Positions 1-12,020 are shown, numbered from the stretch's first letter. The stretch: 64,000 bases of DNA from Pegoplata infirma (GCA_963921195.1 OY992538.1:81058093-81122092), one strand, 5' to 3'. The notes: generated from the letters alone by a model not told the origin. Numbers and translations: made by a program.

Positions 1-295
1 TAACGTGAAAAAAATAACAGTTATGATTAGAAATATTTTATTTTGTGTAAAAAATTTTTTTTTTAGTAATTTTTAAAAAAAAAAAAAATACTAATTTTTT
101 TTTTGAGTGTAAAATTTTTTCGAATTTTACATTCAAAAAAAAATTTACAAATTTTTTTCTTTGAGTGTAAAAATTTTTTTTGAGTGTAAAATTTTTTTTG
201 AGTGTAAAATTTTTTTCGAGTGTATTTTTTTTTTGTTTTGGTATAAAAATATTTTTGTGTGGCAAAAATACGTTTTAAAATATTTTTGTGACTTA
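1..295 (-). mobile_element. CCCTCCAC-family repeat copy A, distal part
   Basis: AT-rich array of TTTGAGTGTAAAATTTTT units that matches the reverse complement of the internal array at 18305-18790, including the shared phrase TAACGTGAAAAA at the very start. It is the distal part of a minus-strand copy whose proximal part resumes at 6246. The outer end (AACAAGTAG...) would lie left of the window. The small open frame here is made only of the repeat and is not a gene. Confidence 0.7.
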
Positions 296-622
296 CCCAG
301 CAAAAAAAAATCGAAGTAGTTCAAAACGAAGTAGACTTAAACTACATAAAAAGTAGCAATTAGTGAATATTTTTTGTTGCAAAAAAAGTAGTTTAAAATA
401 ACATCCAAATATGTCAATAAGAAGGACAATAATATGGATTCCACTACTTTAGAACACTACCCAGCAAAAAAAAATCGAAGTAGTTCAAAACGAAGTAGTT
501 CTAAACTACATCAAAAGTAGCAATTAGTGAATATTTTTTGTTGCAAAAAAAGTAGTTTAAAATAACATCCAAATATGTCGATAAGAAGGAAAATAATATG
601 GATAAGAACACTATATTTGGAA
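295..622 (+). repeat. Tandem duplication of the CCCAGCA element left end (164 bp x 2)
   Basis: The block starting ACCCAGCAAAAAAAAATCG at 295 recurs at 459 with a period of 164 bp and few differences, including the shared words AGTAGCAATTAGTGAATA and ATGGAT. The terminus of the host element has been duplicated in tandem. Confidence 0.85.
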
Positions 623-1308
623 TAAGTTTTTTTAATATTTTCTAAACGTAATAAAAAGAACATTGTTTATATTTATTCAAATTTATTTAATAGAATTTTA
701 GTTAAAACTAATTTAAAGGCAACAAGTTAATAACACTGTGCTACACCAAAAAAATGCAGGGGTTCTCATATGAAAATTCGGGTTGGTTGGAGTCCATAGA
801 GTACTGATATACTCATAGTTTTTCTGGATCACTTCGTTAAGCACGTTTTTTATTGGCAAATGTGTCGAAAAACGGCAATTCTTAAATTACAACTTTAAAA
901 AATTATTACTTTGTTAGTTTGCAACCGATTTTCGATTTTATAGATTTTTTTGAAAGGTATAAGTCTTACCTTTTAAACAAGACAAAAATATTAAAAATCG
1001 ATCAAGAATTGGCTGAGCTATGATCGTTTAAGTTAAAAAAAATCCAATTTTTTGAAAAATTTGTCATGTTCTTTATACTCTAAGTTGAAAGTGCATCATT
1101 AAACAATTTTTTTATTATTTTTGTATAAAAGTATGGTAAAGTAGCTTTCCAAAACACCAAAAAACATAACAATCGGTTAAAAAATGAATGAGTTATGCTA
1201 AGTTTTGTGATAGGACATTTTTAATTTTTTTCAGAAATGCTTGTAATTTAGGTATTATTCATAATTCTTATTGCTAGTAGTAATTTTATGTGCCTATGCA
1301 TATAAACA

Positions 1309-1435
1309 AGAGATGGTAACATAATTAGATTTGTGCGTGATTGACACATGATCACAAGTGAGCGTGATTGAAAATCAATTTTACTCACGTCGTTGTGAGT
1401 GAGTGTCAGTGGAATACAAAAGTGTGAGTGAAATA
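1309..1435. mobile_element. CACTCACG-type hAT fragment, left arm
   Basis: Starts AGAGATGGTAACATAA and runs through CACTCACG/GTGAGTG words, then stops without the opposite terminus. It is mirrored at about 3150-3263 in the right arm of the palindrome. Confidence 0.6.
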
Positions 1436-1554
1436 AAAAAAAATTTCAGAACCCGTTCTGAAATTTTCCATTTTTTAAAAAAGTCAATTTATAAAAAATC
1501 CGGCCACATTTGTTTTTTTTTGTAAATTTTTTTTTAAAGATTAGATGTTTGTCT

Positions 1555-2010
1555 AAGAGATGGTCACGTGAGTGAATTTTAACTTTCATAATAATTTTTC
1601 TTCTAACACTCACTCACAATCACGTGTGTAAATTTAATACAACTCACACTCACGTACGCCGATGCAAGAGTCACTCACGCTAACGTTGACTCACACTCAC
1701 GATATTCTTATTTATACTAAAAATAATTTCAAAAATCTTTCAACATTTTCAGCAAAATCTAAAATTTTACATTTGTTTTGATTTTTTCGGGACGAAATCT
1801 GAAGTTAAGCAAAATTTTACATTTTTTTTGTTGCTTTTTTTGGAATGAAAGGAAATATGAAGAGAAAATAAATCACGCAAACTCACGCAAAAAAATCAAC
1901 TCACGCTCACTCTTTCACGCAATAATCTTTCTCACACTCACTCACAATCACGTGAGTAAAATTGAATTCAGTCACACTCACGCTCTTATCTGCTCATGTT
2001 CCCATCTCTA
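1555..2010. mobile_element. CACTCACG-type hAT element, left arm of palindrome
   Basis: TIRs AAGAGATGG / CCATCTCTA, flanked by an exact 8-bp duplication GTTTGTCT at 1547-1554 and 2011-2018. An 8-bp TSD with YAGAG-like ends is the hAT signature. The interior is rich in CACTCACG and GTGAGTG words and has no transposase. The same target sequence without an insertion exists near 2321-2340, in the centre of the host palindrome. Other copies: 2577-3022, 10322-10856, 57308-57879 and 63762-64000. Confidence 0.85.
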
Positions 2011-2576
2011 GTTTGTCTATCCACACAAAAAAATTGTAATGTGTTTTTTTCGTTATTTTCGAGAAATCGCATTTGAATTTTGAATTTCATGACAATTTGG
2101 TAATTTGCTGGTTCAACGAAGCGTGTGACTAATGCAAATATTTAGTAGTCATTCACTTCGTTGAAACAAGAAAATACAAGCAAATTACAAAATTGTTATG
2201 AAAATTAATATTCAAATGCGATTTTCTGAATTTTTTCAGAATTAGTTCTGAAATTTTTGCATTTTTAAAAAAAGTCAATTAATCAAAAACCCGGCCACTT
2301 TTTTTTAAGCTTAGATGTTTGTCTATCCACACAAATAAATTCAGACATATGTTTTTTCAGAAAATCGCATTTGAATATTAATTTTCATAACAATTTTGTA
2401 ATTTGCTTGTATTTTCTTGTTTCAACGTAGCGAATGACTATTTCATATTTGCATTAGTCATACGCTACGTTGAATCAAGCAAATTACCAAATTGTCATGA
2501 AATTCAAAATTCAAATGCGATTTCTCGAAAATAACAAAAAAAACACATTACAATTTTTTTGTGTGGATAGACAAAC

Positions 2577-3022
2577 TAGAGATGGGAACATGAGCAGATA
2601 AGAGCGTGAGTGTGACTGAATTCTATTTTACTCACGTGATTGTGAGAAAGATTATTGCGTGAAAGAGTGAGCGTGAGTTGATTTTTTTGCGTGAGTTTGC
2701 GTGATTTATTTTCTCTTCATATTTCCTTTCATTCCAAAAAAAGCAACAACAAAAATGTAAAATTTTGCTTAACTTCAGATTTCGTCCCGAAAAAATCAAA
2801 ACAAATGTAAAATTTTAGATTTTGCTGAAAATTTTGAAAGATTTTTGAAATTATTTTTAGTATAAATAAGAATATCGTGAGTGTGAGTCAACGTAAGCGT
2901 GAGTGACTCTTGCATCGGCGTACGTGAGTGTGAGTTGTATTAAATTTACACACGTGATTGTGAGTGAGTGTTAGAAGAAAAATTATTATGAAAGTTAAAA
3001 TTCACTCACGTGACCATCTCTT
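2577..3022. mobile_element. CACTCACG-type hAT element, right arm of palindrome
   Basis: Mirror partner of 1555-2010. It starts TAGAGATGGG and ends CCATCTCTT, with AGACAAAC at 2569-2576 and 3023-3030. That duplication is the reverse complement of the one in the left arm, so the two copies occupy the same position in the two arms. Confidence 0.85.
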
Positions 3023-3149
3023 AGACAAACATCTAATCTTTAAAAAAAATTTACAAAAAAAAAACAAATGTGGCCGGATTTTTTATAAATTGACTTTTTT
3101 AAAAAATGGAAAATTTCAGAACGGGTTCTGAAATTTTTTTTATTTCACT

Positions 3150-3263
3150 CACGCTTTTTTATTCCACTGACACTCACTTACAGCGACGTGAGTAAAATTG
3201 ATTTTTAATCACGCTCACTTGTGATCATGTGTCAATCACGCACAAATCTAATTATGTTACCAT
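3150..3263. mobile_element. CACTCACG-type hAT fragment, right arm
   Basis: Mirror partner of 1309-1435. CACTCACG words end at an ACCATCTCTTG-like terminus. Confidence 0.6.
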
Positions 3264-3974
3264 CTCTTGTTTATATGCATAGGCACATAAAATTACTACT
3301 AGCAATAAGATTTATGAATAATACCTGAATTACAAGCATTTCTGAAAAAAATTAAAAATGTCCTATCACGAAACTTAGCATAACTCATTCATTTTTTAAC
3401 CGATTGTTATGTTTTTTGGTGTTTTGGAAAGCTACTTTACTATGCTTTTATACAAAAATAAAAAAAAAATTGTTTAATGATGCACTTTCAACTTAGAGTA
3501 TAAAGAACATGACAAATTTTTCAAAAAATTGGATTTTTTTTAACTTAAACGATCGTAGCTCAGCCAACTCTTGATCGATTTTTAATATTTTTGTTTTGTT
3601 TAAAAGGTAAGACTTATACCTTTCAAAAAAATCTATAAAATCGAAAATCGGTTGCAAACTAACAAAGAAATAATTTTTTAAAGTTGTAATTTAAGAATTG
3701 CCGTTTTTCAACACATTTGCCAATAAAAAACGTACTAAACGAAGTGATTTAGAAAAACTATGAGTATATCAGTACTCTATGGACTCCAACCAACCCGAAT
3801 TTACATATGAGAACCCCTGCATATTTTATTTTTGCTCATTTGTAGCACAGTGTAATTGATAGGTTAGAGTTCCAAGAATAAAAATATTTTTTTTTATTTT
3901 TGATGGACGTACCTTAATTTTTTAAATTTAAATTTGGTGCAAACACATTTTGTTCTTTGTACCTTGTAACTACA

Positions 3975-4290
3975 ATTTGGGGGGGGTAGACACACTTTGT
4001 CATTTCGTTTGTAAAACATCGAAATATCGGTGAAGGACCCCCATAAAGAGTATTGTCGCCTAAAATGCAAAACAACGTAGCACTTTTTTCAAAATCGAGT
4101 TATTGATTGTGATGCATTCAATCAAATCTAAACGATCAGTGATCGATTCTGAGAAGTTCTATAAATATCCCTCTGTCTGTATGTAACATATGCAGTCCAA
4201 AATAAAGCCATCCACCTGAAGCTTGGCATGAATATTTCTTATAGTCCTAGGTAGGTCAAAATCGGACCAGAGGGAAAAAAGTTTCTCCTT
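3975..4290 (+). repeat. Highly diverged CCCTCCAC-family copy
   Basis: Shares the order of the family's words: a TTTGTCATTTCGTTTGTAA-like start, CGAAATATCGGT, a CCCCATAAAG-like stretch, a short TCTGTCTG run, then CTGAAGCTTGGCATGAATAT and a GGTCAAAATCGGACC stretch. It is older and more decayed than copies A-F. Confidence 0.55.
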
Positions 4291-5185
4291 AAAGAAGCGA
4301 ACCAACATCTAAAAAATTAAATTTTTTAACGATTTTGTGTTTTTGTCAGCAAATAAATCAATTTTCTGTCGGATGAAGTTAAAATCCCTGAACTTGAACC
4401 CAGGGGATTAGAATGTATAAAAATAGTTAATATAATGACAAAACTGTATTTGTTTAGCGCGAAAAGCATAACAAATGTATCGCGAGGGAAAATGTGTCCC
4501 CCAAAAACCAATACCGAGTGATTTCAGTAGATCAAAATGATAACATCGATCTGCGCTAGGTTAAAGCGTTTTAAAAGCAATGTAAAAAAGTGATTTTCAA
4601 ATATTAAAAATATTGGTGTATTGCAAAAAACTTTTCAAACAAATTTCGAAACTTAGAAAAACTTTCAAAAATGTTCCTCCTTTTTTCTAAATCATTTACA
4701 ATGAAGCTCGTAACTCAAAAACTCTAAACAAAAGTGTGTCTTGGACTTCGAAAACCTTTTTAACAATCACACACTTTGTTCTTCGAGTAATACACAACGA
4801 TTTTAAGTGATTTGAAACCATTTGATTTTTTGAACAATCATAAACTAATATATACTAGTAATTGAAAAAATAAAGTACTCAAAACGGTTTTCCAATACGA
4901 TTGCAAAGCGTACGACCTCTTAATTTATATATAATAGTCCCTATTAAATTAGGCCGATATTCCTTCCAGTTCGTGTTTTATCCGAAATTTTTTGAATGCC
5001 CATACTTTTGCATAACGCTTTCTTACCGCCGAGTTATGTTATAGATTTCTATAACATATTGAAATTTCAAAACGATCATACATACCATGGGATAAATTTA
5101 AATGTCCGATATTCACTTAAATCGTTCTAATGACATGAGTTTTTATCGCTCCAATTTGGTTTTTGGTATTTTCTGTGATACAGTT
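4291..5185. other. Non-coding AT-rich stretch within the CCCAGCA element
   Basis: No gene, TIR element or simple repeat recognised. Open frames are short and lack coding features. Confidence 0.5.
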
Positions 5186-5303
5186 ACACTACTGAACATT
5201 TAAAAAAAGACTTGATGCGACTGGGAAACAACAGTTAATTGAAATTGTTCTAGTGATCACAAATCTGGTCTCCAAACTTTTCCATCACATCAGGTTTTTA
5301 ATT

Positions 5304-5640
5304 ATTTTTGTTAACTCATATCGGATGAACCCGATGTGATAGCGACTTTAAAATAAGTCGAAGGTATAGCTCAAACATTGCTCTTAAGGATGCTGAACTC
5401 ATTTGTTTTTTCGCCTTAACCCTTAGAGCACCAATAGTCTTTCAATGATGTCTTATTCCCCAGTATCGAAAAAATTTTTTTTGGGGAAAATACATTATTT
5501 AAAAACAATTGGTACCCAAAAGGTTAATGCGACTGACCAAATGAGTTCTGCATCTTATAGAGTAAAGTTTAAGCTTTACCGTCGACTTATTTTTAAATCG
5601 CTAGCACATCGGGTTCATCCGCTATTTGTTGACTAAAACT
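5304..5640. repeat. Nested inverted repeat
   Basis: Arms of about 35 bp: GGATGAACCCGATGTG on the left is mirrored by CACATCGGGTTCATCC on the right, with TAGCGA/TCGCTA beside them. It lies in the loop of the element at 5186-5928. Confidence 0.7.
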
Positions 5641-5657
5641 GCGATTTTTTTGAACCT

Positions 5658-5802
5658 AATACGGAGTTCACACTACCGACTTTAAACAAGTTGTTTAACA
5701 AAACACCAGTAACAGAATAAAAACGTAATGGATACAGAACAAAGACTTTTTTAAACATCTCACTTTTAAACACTTCAAAACAGCAAGTGTGAACGCCGTA
5801 TT
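5658..5802. mobile_element. 145 bp MITE, AATACGG-GTTCACACT TIRs
   Basis: 17-bp TIRs with one mismatch: AATACGGAGTTCACACT and the reverse complement of AGTGTGAACGCCGTATT. The interior has the phrase AAACAAGTTGTTTAACAAAA. A longer, interrupted relative with the same interior words lies at 58404-59367. Confidence 0.75.
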
Positions 5803-6245
5803 AACCTAAATTTTCTCAAAAACCTGATGTGATGGAAAAGTTTGGAGACAGGATTTTTGACCAGCAGAACAGTTGTAATCAAATGTATAAGGTCGCGTCC
5901 CAGTCGCATTTTCCATGTATAGTAGTGTTATTAGAACATTGCCATCGCTAGCACCGCTTGCTAAATCTACTTCCTAATGGGTTCTAAAAAGACACTTTTT
6001 AATTAGTGCAAAAATGTTTTTAAATACTGATGTTAAAGATGTAGTTAAACTATACACACAAAATCTTAAACTAAGACAACATTATGAGTACTACTTTATA
6101 TGTTCTTAAAAAATGTTAAAAATACTACATATTTTGCGCGACACCGCTATGTTAAATTCACTAGAGTTTCAGCAGAGTTAGAACTACTCCAGCAGCAGTT
6201 GAACTACTTTTTATTAACATTTTAGTATGTTCTTTTTTTGCTGGG

Positions 6246-7038
<793 letters not shown>

Positions 7039-7310
7039 TTTTTGATGTAAAAAAAAATTCATGAAAAAAAATATGAAAAAATTTTTTTTGGTAAGAAAAA
7101 ATTGATAAAAAACTTTGATAAAAAAAATGACGAAAAAAAAATAAAATAAAAAAAAAAATTATGAAAAAATTTTGTTGAAAAAAAAAATTTGATGAAAAAA
7201 AAAATTTGATGAAAAATAAATTAATGAAAAAAAAAATTATGAAAAAAAAAATTTATGAAAAACCAAAAAACTGATGAAAAAAAAAAATTTATGAAAAAAT
7301 TAGATAGATT
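7039..7310. repeat. (ATGAAAAAA)-like low-complexity run
   Basis: Irregular repeats of GATGAAAAAAAA and TTATGAAAAA words directly outside the 5' end of copy A. No gene. Confidence 0.8.
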
Positions 7311-7315
7311 TTGAG

Positions 7316-7590
7316 TAACTATTTACTTGACACAATTAAAAAGTTACTTAAAAAAAACGAAAAATTTTAAGAAAAGTTTTGTGTCAATTAAAAATTTACT
7401 CAAATTTTTAAGTAAGCATTTAATAATTTTTTACAAAAGATTTCTCAATACTATTAAATCGATTACTGGTGCTAAATTGAGTAATTTTTTCTCAATAGTA
7501 TTAAAAATTTACTCAATTTTTTTTCTGTGCAACATTTATAAAAAAATACTCAAATTTTTTATTTTTTTTTTCTGTGCAACATTTAGTTAA
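7316..7590 (+). repeat. Dispersed AT-rich repeat (copy 1), shared with 43155-43400
   Basis: Shares a long series of words with 43155-43400, among them TTGTGTCAATTAAAA, ATTTAATAA and CGATTACTGGTGC versus CGTTTACTGGTGC, plus repeated TTTACTCAA. The boundaries are not clear. A reading frame here is not conserved in the second copy. Confidence 0.6.
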
Positions 7591-7663
7591 ATTAAATGTA
7601 TTTAACTAATTGTTTGTAAACTAACAGAGCTTTCTCTGTAAAATTCTGGTATCTCAACCCATA

Positions 7664-8827
7664 CACTGAAAAAAATAACTATACTGAAATTAAATAAACA
7701 CTGTTATTAATTTAAGTATACAATTTTTTTTGAATATATTGCAACTTATCTTAATATAAGGTGGTTTTACTTAAAACAAGGAAAATAAAATTGAAGAAAG
7801 TACATGCAAATACTTAAAAAAGCCCAAGAGTTTTCCTTAATTTGTTTTTTTTTTTTTAAATTAAGATAAATACTCTTTACATTTATGGCGAATTAATTGC
7901 ATTTGAGAAAAAAAGGGTTTATTAAAAATGTTTGTTTTACTTAAAAGAAAAAAAAACTAAATTGTATGCAAAAAAAATAAATAAGTACGTACCTTACGTA
8001 AAAATAGTATAGACATTTTCAAGACCTTAAATTAAATAAGTACTAATCTTTAATTCCACAACGCAATTTCTTTAATTTAATCAATTTTTGTATTAATTTA
8101 AGAAAAAAGTAATCTTTATTTTATTGATTTCATTGACTTTATTTGAATTCATATCTTCATCAGTTTAAGAAAGAATTTACTTAACTTAAGGAAAAAATGC
8201 TTTAGATATCTTAGGGACCCCATCTGGGGGCCCCATCTGAAGACCCCATGAGACCCTAACCTTAAATCCAAATTTCGATTTTCGCGTAATTTTCCAATGC
8301 CTGTAACTCTGGAAATACTGCAGATACGAAAAAAATTCTATCCTTAACTCGTAGAATATGACCGCTGAAGACCCAAAAGCCCTGCGAGTTATAGTTTTCG
8401 AGTTATTTCATGATCAAATTTCTCAAGACCCCATTCCCATATCTTGAAAACTAAGCAAGATAGAGCGATTCTGACCAAAATTTTGGATCAAAATCAATAG
8501 TGACAATATAATAGTGTACGCACATAATCATGTGTGGACCCATATATTGGGGGCTCGTAGGGTCCTCACATTGGGACTCCAGAATCCGTAAGTTTAAGGA
8601 AATTTATACTTATTTTAAAAAAATATTTTTCCATTGTATAAAAACAATTATACTTATATTAAGAACAATTTTACTTACTTTTAAGATATATTTAAGTAAA
8701 TGCATTACTAGTTTTTAGGAAAAAATATACTTGGAAGAAGAATTAATATCTTTGGAGCCCTCGCATACCCTCCTTTTCTTAAATTAAGTTCAAAATGCTT
8801 TAAAATTGGTAAATTTTTTTTTCAGTG
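7664..8827. mobile_element. TA-flanked TIR element, CACTGAAAAAAAT ends
   Basis: CACTGAAAAAAAT at the left, TTTTTTTTTCAGTG at the right, and TA on both sides (7662-7663, 8828-8829). The mirrored arm of the host repeat near 11975-12000 shows the same target without the insertion. TA duplication suggests a Tc1/mariner-type mover. The interior has many ACTTA/AAGTAAA words and no transposase. Confidence 0.75.
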
Positions 8828-9038
8828 TATAAACCGATTTGCCTAAAACTTAAAATATATATAAAGGAGACGATTTTGAGGTTGGGGTGTCTCGGCTTAT
8901 CGGCAATATCAGCGTTTAAAAATTTGTTGTCCCTTTATGAAACAATGTGGACCTTCGGCAAAATTTTGATAATTTCCGAACTAATAGGAATATCGTCTAG
9001 AGCAGCGGTTACCAACCTATGGTACGCGAAACTTTCCG

Positions 9039-10322
9039 CACACTCAAAATATTTTGTAGGCAAAAACAAATGAAAAACACACTTAAAACTAAACAATTTA
9101 AAACCATTCCAGTAATTATTCATTTGTTTTAACAAACATCAACATTTATTTTTTACTGTTGACAAAATTTTCTAAAATAAATAACATTAAACATTAAAAA
9201 ATTACGTTTTTTCACTCTTTTTTTACCAACAAATTCGAAAAAAATAACCATAGTTCTGTTTTTTTTACCAACAAATTTCAAAAAAATAACCTTCGAAAAC
9301 AATAAAAATTAATGATTTCGTAGGTAATTTTTTACAATTTTTTATTGAAATATTTTTTTTTAAATTTTTAATAAAATTTTTGGGGAATCGATCCCGCAAT
9401 CAACTACATTCTGGCCAGACACTCTACCCATCGTGCCAAAGTCACTTGATACAAACATGTTTTTATATTTCTATAAATAATTTTTTGATTTTTTTTCTAC
9501 AAAAAAATAACTGACTTGTGTAGGTAAAAACTAATGATATTTCGTTAAAAAATACCAACAATTTAAAAAAAAATTACTTACACAAATCATTAAAAATCAA
9601 AAGAATAAGCAGTAGTTTTTACTTACAGAACAAAAATAAATGACTTTAAAAATTGAATGTCAATGAAAGTCTTTATTTTTTAGTGTGTTATTTTTGAAAC
9701 AAAGGACTGAAGTAGTCATTAATAAAAACTGAACATCAAACAAATGTTTTTTCTTTTAAAAACGACTAAACGGAAAACATTTTAAATAAACTACAAACAG
9801 TTAATGACATTATTTTTTGAGTGAAGGGGTACGCAAAATTGCAGTAATTTGGAATAGAGATGCACCTAGAAAAGTTTTACAGTAACTATTTACGGTTATT
9901 CAAAAAGTTTTTGGCTAAAGTTGTTTTAAACGTTTTATCGTTTGTTTTTCAAAAGAACTCAAATATTGAAAGATTTATTCAGTTGTTAAAACAATAAACT
10001 ACAAAATTTACGGAAAAATATTTTTATCAGTTAAATTATTTGTGACTGATTATACCGTATAATTTTACAGAAGTGCGGTTTTTGTAGTTTGTTATTCAAA
10101 AAAAAATATTTTTACTCCACAAAATAAAAAAATTGTAAACAGTTAAAATAACTGAAATATCATTTGTTTTTACGGAATATATAGTCACTTATTAACGTTT
10201 AAAAGTAACTGAAAAAGTATGTTGTTTTAAATGAAATATAAAAAGTCCGTTTTCTAAAAGGAAAAACGATTGTTTTAAACGTTTTTTTCAGTTGAATTTA
10301 CTTACAAAATATTTTGAGTGTG
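9039..10322. mobile_element. TIR element, CACACTCAAAATATTTTG ends
   Basis: The left end CACACTCAAAATATTTTGTA is mirrored by ACAAAATATTTTGAGTGTG at the right. The interior repeats AACTGAAAA and TTAAACG-like words and carries an antisense tRNA-like module near its left end. No transposase. The target duplication is not resolved. Confidence 0.7.
9380..9446 (-). repeat. tRNA-like module (SINE-head type)
   Basis: On the minus strand there is an A-box-like stretch TGGCACGATGGGTAGAGTG and, about 35 bases on, a B-box-like GGGATCGATTCCCC. These are the two internal RNA polymerase III promoter boxes of tRNA-derived sequences. The acceptor stem does not pair and the anticodon arm is degenerate, so it is not a functional tRNA. 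It lies inside a TIR element, as does the second module at 61461-61535. Confidence 0.5.
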
Positions 10323-10856
10323 GTCACATGAGCAGATTGGAGCGTGATCACGCGTCAGTGTGACTGAATTCAATTTTACTCGCGTGATTGTGAGTTAGTG
10401 TGAGTGGAGAAAACAATTGCGTAAGTGATTGTGCGTGAGTAAGATTTTTGTGTAAGTGAGTGTGCGTGAGTCGATTTTTTTGCGTGATTTATTTTCTCTT
10501 CATATTTCCCTTCATACCAAAAAAAGCAACAAAAAAATTGTAAAATTTGGCTTTCGTCCCGAAAAAAGCAAAAAAAAAAAAAAAATGTAGATTTCCCTGA
10601 ACTTTAAATTTTGCTGAAAATTTTAGAAGATTTTTGAAATTTTAGTTTTTGAAATTTTTTTTGTATAAATAAGAGTTTTGTGAGTGTGAAGCTTGCCTGA
10701 GTGCACGTGAGAGTGAGTTGTATTAAATTTACTAACGTGATTGTGTGTGAGTGTGAGTAAAAAAAATATGTTCGTGAGTGAGTCTGCGTGATTCAAAAAT
10801 TCTTGTCGTGAGCGTGAGTGAGTATGAGTCAAAAATTACTCACGAGCCCATCTTTA
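10322..10856. mobile_element. CACTCACG-type hAT copy, left end truncated
   Basis: TCACATGAGCAGATTGGAGCG at the left and GAGCCCATCTTTA at the right match the inner and outer termini of 57308-57879. The TAGAGATG tip is missing at the left, where it abuts the element at 9039-10322. The interior is GTGAGTG words. Confidence 0.75.
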
Positions 10857-11580
10857 ATTTGGACATTCGTTTTAGATTAACCTTTTAATGCTGGATCCGC
10901 ATCTGGCACCCAAAGTTTTCCATAACGTCAGGTTTTTAAGGAAGTTGTGGTCAAAGTTCACAAAAAACGAATTTTTGTGCAATTTAGAGAGCATTTTATG
11001 CGATATTTTTGGATGATATTTTGAGATCTGACCACTTCTTTTTGACTAACCTTTCGAAGCTGATTCCGAATATGGTTCCAAAATTTTTTATGATTTCAGA
11101 TTTTTGAGAAAATTTATGTCAAAGTTCTCAAAATACGTGTTTTTGGGCATTTTTGAGACGGGGTGTGATAGAGTGGAAATTTTGGTACCATTTTGTTAAG
11201 CTCAAAATGCCTTTTCATTGTATATACTAGGGTGTTTCATTCGAAAAGTTACGGAATTATTTATCTGCACTCGTATTAAAAAAAACATTTAAAAAAAATT
11301 AAAAACATTATATTTCCGACCCCTGTGATGGGTTTTTAGAGAGTTCAAAAAACGTCCGTTGTTTTAATTTTTGTGTAGAATCGACTGGTGAAATCAGATT
11401 TGCAACATTTTCAGCTGTTTTTGCTCTGCAGAAAAATAAGCTCAAAATCCGCGTATTCATATGCACTGAACCATCCCAAGGAGCGAACATTTTTCCAAAA
11501 AAATACCAATATTGTTTTGATCTCCCCTAAATCCCTCAAAAAACTGATAATACCCGCTGATCAAAAAATTCAAAATTAAC
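10857..11580 (+). repeat. Diverged dispersed repeat, related to 19776-20320
   Basis: Two internal copies of a phrase around GTTTTTAAGG...GTCAAAGTTC...TTTTTGTGCA/TTTTTGGGCA, followed by a block (11330-11580) with AGAATCGACTGGTGAAATCAG, TTTTGCTCTGCAGAAAA and CCCCTAAATCC. The block recurs in reverse at 19780-20010. A short frame is open in both but starts at GTG and has neither matching ends nor a recognised domain, so I do not call a gene. Confidence 0.6.
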
Positions 11581-12020
11581 TGTAATATTTATATGTAAAG
11601 TTTTTTAACAAAAACAAAAAACTCGTTGGGGGTACGCGGCTGATAAAGCTTTAAATTAGGGGTACGCGAGTCAAAAAGGTTGTCGTAGGTCTATGTCTTT
11701 ATAAAAATACGCCGAAAAATTCACACACATTCAAGAAAAAAATATTTAACGAAGCCGAATTTTAAAAAAATTATGCCCCCGTCGGAGAGGCATTAAAAAC
11801 CCCTTTCTTCTCATATGTAAACATCATATAGTTTCTTAGAGAGAAATGGCTGAAAAATCCAAAAAACGATTTTTTTTCGCCATTTTTTACCCATGTTTTG
11901 AACCCCTAAATCCCCGTTATGGCCGAGACACCCCAACCTTGGAACTGTCTTTTTTATATACATTTCAAGTTTCATGAAAATCGGTTTATAAGGGTTGAGC
12001 TACTTCCTTAGTTAGTTTTT

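Larger units (their letters stand above)
734..3852. mobile_element. 3.1 kb palindromic (foldback) element, CACTGTGCTAC ends
   Basis: The left arm from CACTGTGCTACA is mirrored by the right arm ending TGTAGCACAGTG, with the centre near 2293, so almost the whole element folds back. TAA flanks both ends (731-733, 3853-3855). Both arms contain CACTCACG-type hAT elements at mirrored places. A truncated single arm occurs at 20994-21110. The CAC start with a 3-bp duplication would fit a CACTA-type element, but that is only a hypothesis. There is no coding capacity. Confidence 0.8.
5186..5928. mobile_element. ACACTACT-TIR element (CACTA-like ends)
   Basis: Long inverted arms: left ACACTACTGAACAT followed by GATGCGACTGGGA, right TCCCAGTCGCATTTTCC followed by AGTAGTGT. 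If the ends are read as CACTAC...GTAGTG, the flanks are TTA on both sides. CACTA ends with a 3-bp duplication are typical of CACTA/CMC transposons. At 743 bp there is no transposase. Two smaller inverted-repeat elements sit inside. A 5' fragment of the family is at 20944-20995. Confidence 0.65.
296..6245. mobile_element. CCCAGCA-TIR element, large composite copy
   Basis: Begins CCCAGCAAAAAAA and ends TTTTTTTGCTGGG, flanked by TTA at 293-295 and 6246-6248. It splits repeat copy A. Subterminal DNA at both ends repeats AGTAGTTC-like words. No transposase is visible. A 3-bp TTA duplication would fit a PIF/Harbinger-type element, but the two smaller CCCAGCA elements (41092-42016, 47371-47494) do not give the same duplication, so the superfamily is open. 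Most of the length is later nested insertions. Confidence 0.6.
9003..11688. mobile_element. Probable old hAT element, CAGCGGTTACCAACC end
   Basis: The left end CAGCGGTTACCAACCTATGG resembles hAT/Charlie-like termini. The right end GGTTGTCGTAG is a decayed mirror, with GGTACGCG words just inside both ends. The flanks GTCTAGAG (8995-9002) and GTCTATGT (11689-11696) agree at 5 of 8 positions, as expected for an aged 8-bp TSD. Much of the interior is later insertions. Confidence 0.45.
7640..12020. repeat. Inverted-arm repeat enclosing 7664-8827 and 9003-11688
   Basis: Left-arm phrases TCAACCCA, TATAAACCGATTT and GGTTGGGGTGTCTCGGC (the last near 8880-8900) are mirrored by GCCGAGACACCCCAACC, AAATCGGTTTATA and AGGGTTGAG near 11917-12000. 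The arms are about 70-80% alike by eye. With the two insertions set aside it is an older foldback-like repeat. Confidence 0.6.

Noticed and set aside
10322..10856. Telomere-like or simple (GTGAGT)n satellite
   Set aside because: The words are bounded by TAGAGATGGG-type termini with 8-bp TSDs in sister copies, so they belong to a transposon family.
11388..11579. A 60-residue frame similar to one at 19777-19965, suggesting a conserved small protein
   Set aside because: Both start at GTG, not ATG, and differ by many non-synonymous changes. Another frame over the same DNA is equally open in one copy but broken in the other. Best read as a shared non-coding repeat.
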